NCBI RefSeq assembly: GCF_003265705.1
Contig: NW_020312788.1
Span: 1,135,423 to 1,199,422, forward strand
DNA: 64,000 nt
From: Callorhinus ursinus
Taxonomy: Eukaryota > Chordata > Mammalia > Carnivora > Otariidae
Direction of reading: 5' to 3'
In this document: positions 24,036-37,010 of the stretch, one piece after another
How the letters are laid out: every line of letters begins with the position of its first letter
How positions within the stretch are numbered: the stretch's first letter is position 1
Made by a program: the position numbers and the translations under genes
Notes under the pieces: model-generated
Told to the model about the DNA's origin: nothing
What the model saw: the letters and a program-made list of their open reading frames with translations, nothing else
Databases searched by the model: none

Positions 24036-24215
24036 GTAGTAATAATAATAGCTACTATTTATTGAGCACCAACTGCATGCTAGGGCTCTTTGCCACATCA
24101 TGTCTTTCCCTCATAGCCCCCAATAACGTTGATACTATCTCGGCTAAGAGAATTCACATAACTTATGCCAAATCACACAACCAGCAAGTGGCAGATTAGG
24201 GATTTAAATCTGGGA
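24036..24215 (-). repeat. MIR
   Basis: Antisense MIR: tactatttattgagcaccaa, then aatcacacaaccagcaagtg and ggatttaaatctgg. Confidence 0.75.
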
Positions 24216-24235
24216 ATGTTGGAATGGTGGTTTCA

Positions 24236-25795
24236 AGGTGGCAGCAAATTCTCTGCCACCACTCTACCAGTCAATTCTCAATCTCTGTCTTACTTGACTC
24301 AGGAGCATTTGATACAGTTGATCATTCTCTTTCAACTCCTTCTTTGGCTTCTGGAATACCACCCTTTTCCAGTTGTTCTCTTGCCTCAATGGCTACTGCT
24401 TCTCAAATTCCTTTCCCGGTTTCTCTTCATCTTTTCCATTTCTAAATGTGGGACGGACCAGCCTTCAGGACCTCTTACCTTCTTCATCTACATCCACTGC
24501 CAGGGTAAAGACCACTAGACCCATAAGAATAAATATCATTACATACACTCTGATGGCTCCTACATTTATACCTCCAGTCCAGATGTCTCCATGGAACTCC
24601 AGACTCCTCTGTGTCACTGCTTACTCATTATCTCTATTTGGATGACAAATTTTCATCTCAAACTTAAGGTCTGAAACAAAAATCTTGATTCCTGCCCTAT
24701 CCCCGACCACGTCATCTCCTCCTACAATCATCCTTACCTCAGAAAATGGCAACTCTTACTATCTAGTTTCTCCAGCCAACAACCCTGAAATTTTTACTAT
24801 GTCCTCTTTTTCACTCATGTGCTATATCCAACTCATCAGCAATCCTATCAACTCTGCCTTCAAATTATATCCATAATCCAACTAGTTCTCAGGGCGCCTG
24901 GGTGGCTCTGTCATTAAGCGTCTGCCTTCGGCCCAGGTCATGATCCCGGGGCCCTGGGATCAAGCCCCACATCGGGCTCCCTGCTTCTCCTTCTCCCACT
25001 TCCCCTGCTTGTGTTCCCTCTCTTGCCGTCTGTCTGTGTCAAATAAATAAATAAAATCTTAAAAAAAAAAATCCAACTAGTTCTCACCATCTTCACCTTG
25101 ATCCAAGCTGCCATTCTGTCTTACCTGGATTATTACAGGTAAGAACCTCTTAACCTCGTGTCTCTGCCTCTACTCCTACCACCCCCCCTCCTATTCACTA
25201 GCATTCCATTCTCCATGTAGTATCCAGAAGATCTTTAAACAGAAGTCACTTCATGGCACTTCACTACTCCAAACTCATAATGGCTTTCTATCTCATTCAC
25301 AGAAAAATCCAAAATCATATGGAGGACTTAAGGCCTTACACACTCTGTCCCCAGCTCTCTCTCTCTTCCATCATCTCCTACCTCTCTCCCTTTCTCTGTG
25401 TTCCAGCTGCCTTGGCCTCCTTACCATCCCTAAAATGAGCTCTCCTCCTTCCTACTTCGGGGCCTTTGCTCTTACTCCTTCCCTAGGCATGGCTTGCTCC
25501 CTCACTCCTCTTAGACTCTTCCCTTTACCTTATCAGACAGATCTTCCCTCAGCATCTTATATGATAGTAAATCCCACCCCAGGTGTCACTCTCTGTTCCT
25601 TTTATCCCACTTGACTTTCTTTAGTTCAGGCACCTATCACCACCTAGCATAGTATATACTTTATTATTTCTCTCCCCCCCTTTAAAATATAAACTCCATG
25701 AGGACAGGGAATTTGTTTTGTTCACTGCTGTGTCTGATACAGTACCTGATCACAGTATACACTTAATAAATACTTACCAAATGACTGAATAAGTT
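24236..25795 (+). mobile_element. LINE L2 fragment (RT end through 3' end), split by a CAN-SINE
   Basis: The translation near 24290-24330 reads LLDSGAFDTVDHSL, a decayed reverse transcriptase motif (family form roughly LDLSAAFDTVDH). Later text (taaactccatgaggacaggg; cttaataaatacttaccaaa) is the sense L2 3' end. No ORF is intact. A CAN-SINE interrupts it at 24892-25069. Confidence 0.82.
24892..25069 (+). mobile_element. CAN-SINE inside L2
   Basis: Head gggcgcctgggtggctctgtc. The perfect 17-base target duplication aatccaactagttctca lies at 24875-24891 and 25070-25086. Confidence 0.95.
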
Positions 25796-26119
25796 AATTC
25801 CAAGCATCAGCTCAAACCCCATTTTTAAGTAGGTCACTATTTACACAAATGCTCCTAAAGACCTGAAATAGTTTTAATTAGGAAGCTCTTACATTTTGCC
25901 AAATTCATTTGGCAAACTTTGTTACCCTAGGGTCATTCTTTCCTTACTTGTAATTTTGTGCCAGATACGTTAATTTTTTTTTCAACCACTTTACAGTTGG
26001 AGAGTATACTCTTACCAAGCCACTGAACTCTTTCCTGGTTGATATACATATGTAGTTATAGTAGGGTTTGTTTTTTTCCTTTTTAATAGACACAGAAGTG
26101 CCAACATGTGAACTTTGGG

Positions 26120-26957
26120 AAGGAAGTGAAAAAATGCTCAACATCATCTGGCATCAGGGAAATACAAATCAAAACCACAATGAGATACCACCTCACACCA
26201 GTCAGAAAGGTTAAAATTAACAAGCCAGGAAACAACAAATGTTGGTGAGGATGTGGAGAAAGGGGAACCCTCTTACACTGCTAGTGGGAATGTAAGCTGG
26301 TGCAGCCACTCTGGAAAACGGTATGGAGGTTCCTCAAAAAGTTAAAAATAGAGCTACCTTCCAACCCAGCAATTATACTACTAGGTATTTACCCAAGGAT
26401 ACAAACAGTGATCCGAAGACGCACCTGCATCACAATGTTTATAGCAGCAATGTCCACAATAGCCAAACTATAGAAAGAGCCCAGATGTCCATTGACAGAT
26501 GAATGGATAAAGAAGATGTGGTATATATATATACACAATGGAAGATTACTCAGCCATCAAAAAAAAAAATCTTACCATTTACAACAATGTGGATGGAACT
26601 AGAGGGTCTTATGCTAAGCAAAATAAGTCCATCAGAGAAAGACAATTATATGATTTCACTCATATGTGGAATTTAAGAAACAAAACAGAGGATTACAGGG
26701 GAGGAGAGGGAAAAATAAAATAAGGCAAAATCAGAGACGGAGACAAATCATGAGACTCTTAACTATAGAAAACAAACTGAGGGTTGCTGGAGGGGAGGTG
26801 GGTGGGGGGATGGGGGAACTGCGTGATGGGCTTTAAGGAGAGCATGTGATGTAATGAGCACTGGGTGTTATATAAGACTGATGAATCACTGACCTCTACC
26901 TCTGTAACTAATAATACATTATATGTTAATTAATTGAGTTTAAATTTTAAAAAATTC
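26120..26957 (+). mobile_element. Carnivore L1 3' end, 5'-truncated
   Basis: It contains the end of ORF2 (aaaaccacaatgagatacca; gcagccactctggaaaacgg) and a 3'UTR with gatgggggaactgcgtgatg. It is in the opposite orientation to the related copy at 44444-45420. Stops and frameshifts leave no ORF. Confidence 0.9.
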
Positions 26958-28230
26958 TGCAGGTAAGACTGTAGAGGTTTGATGGTGTCATACTAATAAT
27001 TTCCTGCATGATATACACTAAGGAAGAAGTTCATCATTAACATAAATCCATAGTTCAGGTAGTCTTCAGGGTAATTTTGAATTTTGAACCTGAATATTAC
27101 CAGGTAATATTTCCTGGTAAGTATGATTACCTTGTCATTGTTTTTAGCCTGATGTGGTTGATGGAGAGCTTGTCCTAGGAGGACAAGCTTTATCATCTCA
27201 GCCATGTTTTCTGTTGCTCCCTTGTGCTTGCATTAGAATTAGATCAATCTGAGGTTTCTTTAAAGAAATCTTTTAAAGCCACTGGTCTGCTTTGTGAAGA
27301 TCTAGTTAGCTGAAACTTGAAGGCATTTGCCATATAATCACTCAACAAGGCACTTTTTACTTCAGTGCTTTCTAGGACTCTAAAATAGAACCCACAAGTG
27401 GGACCTCCTCAGCCCCTTGATGGAACTCCCTCATGATTCATCTGCAGACCAACCAGACAAAACCATCCAATGCTTAGATTGAGTGAACACACTAGTGTTG
27501 AACTTCATACATAGTAAGAGGAAAGCATAATTTGTTTCTTGTTTTTTAGATAAGAAATAAATAGAAGTCCTAGTATTTTCTCTCTGCACCCTGGTGGATT
27601 GCTTTGTATCCTCCCATGTTGGAGACCACTGGAACAATCAATATCTCTCCTTTATTCCTCTTCTCCCTCAAGTGTTTGTTGACATGAATGAGTATATAAG
27701 GAACCAATGAGGCCAAAAGGGTGAGGTCTGGGGCAGGGGAAGTGTGGAAGAAAGTGGAGGAAGTGGTATGGGTTTGTTTCCTCTCTGGCTCCTTGGACAG
27801 ACTAAAGGAATGAGGACAAAAATAGAAGGAACTGCTTTTCCGGAGGGATTTGATGCTCCTCTGATAAGAGAGGAGGGTCAGAAGCCGACCAAAATGGGGA
27901 GGCTCTGGGCACAAGTAGAGTTGCTCAGGGACCCAACCGACAGAGTGTGGCTCAGAGCTGAGGAAAGGGCTTACTTTCCTTCTTCTGAGTAGAAAACAGT
28001 GCTTTGGCATCCTGAAACTGGAAGGCTATGAGTGATCAGAACCAGCAGCCCCACAAGCAGGGGTGTTCTGATGGTGACTAAGTGGACAACATACAAGGGC
28101 AAAGAAGAGCCAGATGGGAAACAAAGAAGAGGGCAGAGGTCACATAATGATGGTAACTCAAAATGGCTGTGGGCACAAATGGAGCACATCCTTGAGGATT
28201 TCTAACAATTTCTGGGCAATACTTTGGGGG
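26958..28230. other. Unique intronic sequence, nothing recognised
   Basis: No repeat or exon is recognised. Short open frames here look like chance. Confidence 0.45.
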
Positions 28231-28750
28231 TTACTGGAGGCAGAATAATGGACCCCAAAGATGTCCATGTCCTAACCCCCTGAATCTGTAAATATGTTAG
28301 ATTATATGGCAAGGGAGAGTTAAGGTTACAGATGGAATTACAGTTGCTAATCACCTGACCTTGAGGTAGAAAGATTACTGGGGATTACCTGGTTGGGACC
28401 AGCACAATCACCAGTATCCTTAAATCAGGAATAGGGAGGCAGAAGAATGAGTGAGTGTCAGATTGATGAAATGTGAGAAAGACTTGACCAGCCACTGCTG
28501 AGTTTCATGATGGAGGAAGGAGACATGAGCCAAGGAATGTGAGCAGCCTCTAGAAGCTGGACTAGGCAAGAAAATGGATTTTCCCCTAGACCCTCCAGAA
28601 TGGAAGTCAGCTCTGATGACTCCTGGGTTGCAGCCCAGTGAGATCCAGATCAGACCCCTGACTTTCCAAACTATAAGATAATAAATTTGTGTTGTTTTAA
28701 GACATCAAGTTTGTGATAGTTTGTTATAGTAGCAATAGGAAGTTAGCACA
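28231..28750 (+). mobile_element. MaLR LTR, MLT1-type
   Basis: Nearly full-length solo LTR: gcagaataatggaccccaaa near its start, cctctagaagctggactagg inside, and AATAAA with gtgttgttttaag near its end, finishing gttagcaca. Noncoding. Confidence 0.85.
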
Positions 28751-29107
28751 GGGGATGTGCAGCTCAGATCTTGCTATTTTGGAGTTGAGCCTAAGGACAT
28801 TAGAAACACATAAATATAAAGCAATATTATCATGCAGATGCTGAACGGGTTCCAGAAATTTCCAAATTAGCCAGGATCCCTGTGAATTGGTGGCAAACAC
28901 CTACCTCCTCAGCCCTTTAGGTACCATCCCCTCACTCTTCTGGAAGGAAGAAGGAAAGAAAATGATACTTTCATCAGAGCTAGGCATGGACTGCAGGGTA
29001 AGGTCAGCCAGAAAAGGCTATACCTATCAAGACTGATGAGTTAATGTAGCATGCATGCAGGAGCTTCCAGCCCAAGGGAAAGAGGGGGAGGAGGGATCAG
29101 CAGTCTG

Positions 29108-29349
<242 letters not shown>

Positions 29350-30267
29350 ATGAAAAAAGAATACAAAACCAAAGTAAGTGGGAGCTGAGGGTTCAGATAC
29401 AGAAGAAGCAATAAGGTGGCAGGGCCCAAGAGGAACCCCCCTACCCCACCCCATGTGCCTCACTATTCCCTGAACTGGCCACATGTTTCTGTAAAGCTAA
29501 AGAACAAACCCTGGGTGAGGCCTAGTGGAGATCAATGCCCATCTCTCGTGCCAGTATGAAGCATAATCCTGAGATGCTCACCTGCCCTCTGTGCAAGCAT
29601 GAAGGACCGTCAAGACATGAAAAGCAGATGGTACTGCTCCTTGGATCATACTCCACAGTGCCTGGCCTTGCCCAGGTGAACACCTGGATTTTCTGGGAAA
29701 CCTCCCTCAACCTCACAGCACCTGTCTCAGATAGGCCACCACAGCTACTTCTGAATGCCCAAGTATTACTTGTACAACACAGTCCCCTTTGTTCTGAGAT
29801 GGCAGACTGACAGTTAAGAACCATCTCATTTAATTCCACACTCCATTCCAGAAGTCCTGAGTCTGGGGGAGAACTCAGAGAAAAAAATGCAGAGCTCTCT
29901 TTCCACGCTGAACACTGTGGAAGGAAGGGAGTCTTCCCTGCCCAGGCAGGTCTAGATGAGGAAAGGAGTTCTTGGCTCAGTGGTCTAGAACAAGGGAGAA
30001 GAGGAACCTCTCATGTACCCACTTCCTATCTAGAAGCATGCAGATGCTGAATGGGTCCTGCTAGGCCCCTTATGTAAGTATGTCTTGATTCCTACAGAAA
30101 TGCCACCTGGGGTTGATGGGGTGGCAGGCTGGCCAATCTAACCCTCCCCTACCCCCAGGACTCTCCCTACCCCCAGGAGCACCTTCCTTCCACCTCCAAC
30201 TCCCCATCTTTAATCATGCCCTTGGCAGCACTCCAGGAGCAAAAGACTCAAAACTACGCAAAGTCAC
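29350..30267. other. Unique intronic sequence, nothing recognised
   Basis: No repeat or exon is recognised. The minus-strand frame at 29522-29839 has no family I recognise. Confidence 0.45.
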
Positions 30268-30713
30268 TGTATTTGTTTCCTAGGGCTATCAGTACAAAAT
30301 ACCACAAACTAGAGGGCTTAAAACAACAGAAATTCATTCCCTCAGAATTCCAGAGGCTGAAAGTCCAAAATCAAAGTGTTAGTGTAGCCATACTCCCTCT
30401 GAAGCCTCTAGGAGAGGCTCTTTCCTTGTCCCTCCAGCTTCTGGTGGCCTAGGCATTCCTCAGCTTGTGGCAGCGCCACTGTCTTCCTGCGTGTCTCTGT
30501 CCTCATCCGTCTCTGTGTATGTGTCCATGTCTAAATGTCCCTCTTCGTTTAAGGATGCCAGTCCTGTTGGACGGGCCCAGTATAACCTCATTCTAACTTA
30601 ATTAATTGTATCTGCAGTAACTCTATTTTCCAAATTAGGTCATATTCTGAGGTACTGGAGGGTCAGGACTTCAAGGTACCTTTTTGTGGGGGACACACCA
30701 CAATTCAGTCCAA
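30268..30713 (-). mobile_element. MaLR LTR, MLT1-type
   Basis: Antisense LTR: tgtatttgtttcctagggct, then gcttaaaacaacagaaattc, ending near cacaattcagtcca. Confidence 0.82.
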
Positions 30714-30929
30714 AGCAGTCATGGTTGACTATTCTGCAAGAATTCTCTTTTCTACTTTTACATTCTTCATAATGTGCAATACAGTCTCATCCGTATCATC
30801 TGTCATTTCTCAATTCTCAATCACAGAGTGGGGATGGAAAAGGCAGGAACCAGAATTCCCAGCAGAGATTATAGCTTTGAAATATAAATAAACAAACAAC
30901 AGTCTAATGGTTATTTCTGGGCAGGGTTT

Positions 30930-31290
30930 TTCTCAACCCTGGTTGCACCTTAGAATCATCTGGGGAGGGGCACCTGGCTGGTTCAGTTGGTGGAGCATGC
31001 GACTCTTGATCTGTGTTGTGAGTTCAAGCCCCACATTAGGTGCAGAGATTACTTAAAAATAAAATGTTAAAAAAAATTAATCTGAGAATCATCTGGGGAA
31101 ACTCTGAAATATAAAACAATATGCATGTTATTACAAATATGTATCTGTTAATTATATATTTATGTAAATGCTGCTCTTAAACTCAGATCAATTACACTGG
31201 AATCTCTGGGGGGTGGTATCCAGGAGCTGGTATTGTTTAAAGCTCCCAGAGGATTCTTAACCTATAGCTAAAACTGAGGAACCCTGTCCT
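30930..31290. mobile_element. MER5-like hAT element split by a SINE
   Basis: ttctcaaccctggttgcacc and aatcatctgggg on the left, and aatctctggggggtggtatc with aactgaggaaccctg on the right. These fit a hAT-Charlie MITE; the exact family is uncertain. Confidence 0.55.
30969..31080 (+). mobile_element. Short CAN-SINE with near-complete tRNA-Lys body
   Basis: Reads cacctggctggttcagttgg, then gcatgcgactcttgatctg (CTT anticodon region of tRNA-Lys) and gttcaagccccacat (T-loop/B box). It is short because the CT-rich part is absent. The target duplication agaatcatctgggg lies on both sides. Confidence 0.88.
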
Positions 31291-31299
31291 GGGTGAGAC

Positions 31300-31860
31300 T
31301 CTGCTGTAGGGAACTGCTATAGAGACCACCCCTACAGTTGGGTGACTACTCACATTCCTCTGTATTGAGCCCCTTCAGAATGTAGGGAGGAAACTGAAGA
31401 AAATATATAGGCCCAGTTATCTGAGTGTAAAACATTCTGCTTAAGGGTGGTGCCATTTCTGCCCCTCTGAAGGGTGAAATGACAGACTGGTGACAGAGCA
31501 GGACCAGAAACAGCACCCAAGTGTCCATCCCAGCTTGAAATGCCAGCTTCAGGACCATTAGACTCTGCCTGGGTAGGACTCTCTTGTAACAGTTTGAGTG
31601 TGGTACCCAGAATGAAGCCATCATTTCAAAGGGGCTTCTGACTGGGACATAGCCAATGTGGGGGTAGGGGTGGTATTTGTTTTGACTATCAAACCTTATG
31701 TTAACCATGCAGTTAACTGATTTGTCTCCTACTGGACTTACAGTCACAATTAAATTCATTTTTCCCCTGTGGGTTATGAAGCCATGGCTGTCAGCCGGTA
31801 AAGCTTACCAGAGTTTCTGAGTTGTTTGTTAGAAATCTCCATTGTTCTTGACAACTGAGA
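31300..31860. other. Unique intronic sequence, nothing recognised
   Basis: No repeat or exon is recognised. Confidence 0.45.
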
Positions 31861-31879
31861 TCTTTTGGGGTTCCAAGTC

Positions 31880-32700
31880 TGTCATCCAACATACCAGCTA
31901 CCCTTCCATGAATGTGACCAATAGGCTACCAATGTCCTCCAACTCATTACAAATTTTAAAACATTCAACAGGCAGGGTGGTCAGCAGAACCCTGCCCAAG
32001 GCCTCTAGGACTTCCTTTGCCAGGTTGACACTGACACCATTATCAAGCATTCCTTAATACAATCTTTCTTGGGTATGATCCATCACTACCACCATTCTCT
32101 AGCCTATGTTTCTCCATCATGGCCACAAAGATATCACAACAGATTTTACCTAAAGGCAAAATTACAAATATGTCTAAAACACTCTCCATTTTGTACCAGT
32201 CTTGCCAAACAAGGACATTAATCTGACATGTCTTACTTTTAGTGAACCCATGCTAATTCCTAGTGATCACAACTTTTTCTCCTAAGAATTCACAAACTAT
32301 TCAAGGAAAAGAAAAAAAAAATCTTAGTAATTAGTCTATAATGAAAGTCAAGCTCACCAGGTAGTAATTTGCAGAGTCTGCCTTCTGTTTTTTGAAGAAT
32401 TGTAGCACATCCTCCCCTTTCCACTCCTTGAACACTGTTCCTGTTCTGCAGAATTCTTCCAAGATCACTGACAGCGGGTCAGCAGTCTTACCTGTATATT
32501 CTCTCAGTACCTGGGCTATCATTCCTCCCAGCCAAGAAACCTGAACTCATCTAAAACAACTAAGTGCTCTCCTTACAATTCCCTTGACTGGCTTGGGTTT
32601 CTATCTCCAGTTGCCAATGTTTTTAGCCATTCCAGGCTGGGCTAAAAAAAAGTCATTCTCTTTGGTGGAAAAAAATGGGAGCAAAATGGAGCCCAACCTA
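31880..32700 (-). mobile_element. L3/CR1-type LINE fragment (reverse transcriptase part)
   Basis: A minus-strand frame at 32331-32522 reads DPLSVILEEF, then KEWKGEDVLQFFKKQ and NYYLVSLTF. This is a decayed form of the CR1-like RT segment (family form ends NYRPVSLTS). Flanking text (cctagtgatcacaac; tctctagcctatgtttctcc) fits the same ancient element. The rest of the RT is broken. Confidence 0.65.
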
Positions 32701-33305
32701 GACTCAGTGCTGCCTACAACTCCTACTCCTGTCCTTTTACCTGGGGACAACAGATTTCCAGAACCTGGGCAAAGTTTGTACCTATCAAGGGAGCTAAAGG
32801 GGCCCTATTGGGGGAGGCAGCCAAACCCCCATCACACAACTCATCCACCAAGCACAAAGCCACCACAAAGATGGAACTGATAGGAAAGGAAAAGCACTGT
32901 GGCCTCAGCATCTCCATTCATTGTAGACACACTGGGAGTGGAGACAAGGCCAGCTCTGCTTCCCAATGCGCAGTTCCTGTCACTACATTCACGGGTGTGT
33001 ATGGGGGCAGGGGGAGAGTCCATATCTCTTAGGAGTGTGTCTATTAACAAAGGAGTTGTGACAATGGATATTCATGGCAGAGTCCTTCAGACAGGTGCAG
33101 TAGAAGTAGTAAGGATTTACTGAAAATCAGTCTTCATTCTCTCTCAATTCCCCATACAATCATCAATCAATCACTTAGTTAAACTTTCAAATGACTGATC
33201 TCAGGGTGGCTCTTTGAATAGAAGTTTTCAATTCTGGAGCTACAAGGGAAAGCAAATTCCTTACATACAACTATACCCTTGGGAATTTTTCTCTGGGAGC
33301 ACCCA
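32701..33305. other. Unique intronic sequence, nothing recognised
   Basis: No repeat or exon is recognised. Confidence 0.45.
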
Positions 33306-33309
33306 GCAA

Positions 33310-33500
33310 AAATCAAATGATTACTATGAACTGTTCTGAGCATTTTACATTAACTGCTCCTAACAATTCTATGAAGCTGATAGTATTCACATCTCCATTT
33401 TACCAAGGAGGAAGCTGAAGAACAGAGACATTAAGTAACTTGGTCAAGTTCATACGGCTTGAAGGTGGTAAAGGTGGTATTTGAACGCACATAGACTAAC
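33310..33500 (-). repeat. MIR
   Basis: Antisense MIR: cattttacattaactgctcc, then acattaagtaacttggtcaag and tatttgaacgc. Confidence 0.8.
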
Positions 33501-33523
33501 TGTAGAACACTTATTTATGGTAA

Positions 33524-33838
33524 ACTGATTGCAAAAATGGGCCAATTTTCTACCCCTTCCTGCTTGGAACCCTGTCACCAATGTGAGAACAGCCCTGGCT
33601 AGCTTACTAGAGGATTAGGAACCGCATGAAGCAGAGCCTAGTCGTCCTAGCCAAGGCCATCCTGGACCAGCCAGCCCCCAGCCAAATCCCCAGTTAACCA
33701 CAGATGCATGAGTAAGCCCAGCCAAGATCCACAGAACCACCCAGAGGCCTGACAGACTCATGAGAAATAATAAATGATTACTGCTTTAAGCAACTAAGTT
33801 TGGGGGTGGTTTGTTACATACCAGTAAATAACTGATAC
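33524..33838 (+). mobile_element. MaLR LTR, MLT1-type
   Basis: It contains gattgcaaaaatgggccaat, then gtaagcccagccaagatcca, then AATAAA near 33768 and gggggtggtttgttacata, ending at aactgatac. Confidence 0.8.
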
Positions 33839-36360
33839 ACCAATGCTTGACCAATACTCTACATTTTCTTTCTGATGACACTGGCTTCATCAGACTCTAA
33901 GATTCTCCTGGAAAGGGCAGCTTCTGCCATGAAAAGCCTTCCTCCAGACTACTCCCTTATCTCTCTTCACCCTTGTGTTGCCCCTGTCCTACCACTATGA
34001 CAACCTATCAAGGCAGTTTATAAATATTCCTCACCTTTAGTCCCTAGCTTTTTCTGGAATCAAGAGGAAACTAGGGTACTTCAAAAGTTTTGGTACTATT
34101 TTGAGCTCTGTTTCCTTGTCTACCCTCTTTGCCCATCTCGCCATCATTTAGGAGCTAAGCTGGAATTAGCCATAGTCATGCCAAAATAATGAAATCAGAG
34201 TACGAGGGAGAAAGAATGGGTAGTGCTGTAAATCAATACCTCTCATTCTCGGGCCTTTCCCTTCTCTCAGGATAGGCTTCTTACTCAACATGGATAGGGA
34301 CCAGCAGTCCCTGAAGGCACGCTTCTGCTTTGCCACCTGATCCCCAAAGGAAACCTTGTAGAGCTGAACTCTCCCTACCTGCCAGGATTCAGGGGGGGCA
34401 GCAAGGTGCACCTCCACAGGAACTAACAGCCCCAGCTGTTCAACTCAAATTTAAAAAGAGTTTGGAAACATGTTCCACAGAGTGGAAGCCTTCTGGGGCA
34501 TTTCTTCCAGCTGCCTCCAGCTACTGTGTTCCTAAGGAAATGGACAGGAGACTCCCGGGGAGAAGGGGCACCCCTAAGGCATCCTGAGGGATAGGGACCA
34601 CAATCCACTGAAAATGGGACTAGAAATCTCCCAAAGAAAGAAAAAGACTCAAAAAGACTACTGTTTTTCCACTGGATTATTTCAAAACTTTTTTTTCTGT
34701 TAGGCACTCAATAAATACTTAATGATGCTAATTCTTCTAGCTTTTCTTGCTTTATGAGTGAAGCTGAGATTGTGAGGGTTCGTTGCTCAAAAGGCCAATA
34801 GCTAAGTGACCTGGGTTGGTGAAGAGAAACCAAAATTTCCCAGGGCAAATCTAGCCTTACTGTGCCATTAAACACCCACCCCCCTCACTCATTACACTTC
34901 AACAACAATAGTTTAGTTTTAATTTCTTTTCCTTATATTTCACAGCCCTAAGGGAAAATGTCCTGTGACAATTCTGTAATAGTAAGACAATTACTGGTGA
35001 CTCAGGGCTCCCTGCTGCCTCTGCATCCTCTTGCAGCTGAGGAGCAGGCTTCCCACGTAGGAACAATTTGGCTTGTGAATTAGTAAAGTCAGAATAAAAA
35101 GAATCTTTACCTTTAAAAATGATAGAAATTCAGAGGAAATTTGATGAAAATTCAGCTCAAGGACTCTGTTTCAGAACAAGAGTCAATTGTAGGCACTGGG
35201 TCCCTGAGAAAACCTTTCAATTAAACTCACAAATATTTGAACTGGGAATTTACCTTTTCTGAGCCCACCACCCACATCATCCAGGAACCCGAAGAGTATC
35301 CTTTTTGATTTCTCCTCCTTAGTCTTCTTTTTTTGCTATCCAACTTCTGCCCTTTTCACCTTTGACAATGAATAGGAGAGAATAAGTAAAACTGTTCTTC
35401 TTGAGAGAAAAACAAACAAATAAGCCCTGCATTATAACTCAAGCACTCAACCAGAGCCTAATTCAGGGTGAACAGTTAGAGATGTCCTAGGTTAGAGGAC
35501 ACAGGCATCCCCAAATTCCCAGCAGATTGTGTTCCAAAACACTTTTGTGAATGGGTAGTTTAGAGCTTAGACAGATTTTTTCCCATAAGCATAAAGTTCT
35601 AGGGATAGGTTAAGTCCTCAGACTCAACCATAAAACTCTACTTGGCCACAAGAGTCTAACAATGCACCCAAAGTGAGAACTTTAGGTGTTACATTGCCTC
35701 CTCCTAAACAATCATTTAAAACAGTTTCCATGAGAGAATGCATGAGAGGCGATGCCAGAAACAGATTTCCACTTACCCCAGAACCAAAATGAGCTTTTCC
35801 TACTTAAAAAAAGTAAGAGGAAGGTGAAGGGGGAGGAGATTCTGGCTATACCAGAAGTAGCCCTGATGCGGCAGGTGCAGGTTTTCCAAGGAGGGTAGGA
35901 TGGGACAGGAACTTCTGGGTCCCAATAATGATAACCTGAAATGCCTCTCTGCTTTTACATAACTTATGTTCTGCAATTCTTTAGTTCAAACACTTGTCTT
36001 AAGTGTTTCAAATTAGGAACTAGAAGGTAGTTACTTAAAAGGGAGTTTGGAGAAGGAAGGGATTTTTGGTTTGGGGGTCATAAATCAATGAGCCAAGGAA
36101 GACCTATGTTCACCTGTGATGACACTCTTGATTTCTGTTCTTCAATTTCATGGCTGACACAATCATTGATGCTAATAAAATTCTAACTCTCAGGTTTATA
36201 GTAGCAGTTTAAATTGGGAGCAGGAAGAATGATGCTGGATTATAAGCTTCTTAAAGACTAGGATGTCCCATTTATTTCTGTATACTCCAGTCCCCTTGTG
36301 CTTAACTCATAATTCATTGATAAATAAATATAACTTAAGAGAGGCTTTAACTTTTCAATG
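33839..36360. other. Unique intronic sequence, nothing recognised
   Basis: No repeat or exon that I can name. Several short open frames on both strands look like chance. Confidence 0.45.
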
Positions 36361-36362
36361 TA

Positions 36363-36690
36363 CAGTTGATCCTTGAACAACATGGGCTTGAACTGAGTGG
36401 GTCTATTTACAGGTAGATTTTTTTTTCAGTAAACACAACAGACTGCTATAAATGTACTTTCTCTTCCTCAAGATTTTCTTAATAAAATTTTCTCTTGCTT
36501 ACTTTATCATAAGACTCCAGTATATAATACATATAACATACAAAATATGTGTTAACTGACTGTTTATGTTATCTGTCAGGCTTCTGGTCAACAATGGGCT
36601 ATTAGTAGTTCTGTTTTGGGAGACTCAAAAGTTAAATACAGATTTTCAACCACAGAGGGTTGGCACCACTGCTTGTCCAAGGATCGACTG
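36363..36690 (+). mobile_element. Tigger/mariner-type MITE
   Basis: It begins cagttgatccttgaacaac and ends gtccaaggatcgactg, matching inverted ends flanked by TA (36361-36362 and 36691-36692). The interior (tacatataacatacaaaata) resembles pogo/Tigger noncoding elements. No transposase ORF. Confidence 0.82.
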
Positions 36691-36694
36691 TAGT

Positions 36695-36935
36695 TGCAAA
36701 CATGTGGGCTTTGGAGTTAAAGTTCTCAGACTGAAACCATTTTCCTCCATGGGTGCACGACCAGGGACTTTCTCCCTGGGCTTCCAGTTTTCTCCTCTGG
36801 AAAAAAAAGGGTGATGATGGTATCTACCTCAACAGGGTCACTGTAGGGATTGATGCATGTATATTTGTGAAACACATAGCACTGTGCCTGCCACATAGTT
36901 AGCACTCAACAAATCTATGCTATTATTATTTTTCC
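36695..36935 (+). repeat. MIR
   Basis: Sense MIR: gggctttggagttaaagttc, then gatggtatctacctcaacag and cacatagttagcactcaac. Confidence 0.85.
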
Positions 36936-37010
36936 ATCATCATTTAGCTAGCTACCCTAGATTCTGCCCCAAATTAGTTTCTCAGGGAATTTAGAAAACG
37001 TGAAAGTTGA

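Noticed and set aside
27570..28010. 146-codon minus-strand frame
   Set aside because: No recognisable domain or splice context, and no start context or neighbours to support it.
30969..31080. Functional tRNA-Lys gene
   Set aside because: The cloverleaf is mutated and it is followed by a SINE tail with a target duplication.
31346..31759. 137-codon minus-strand frame
   Set aside because: Looks like chance; no domain, and no exon borders of MYO3B phase type.
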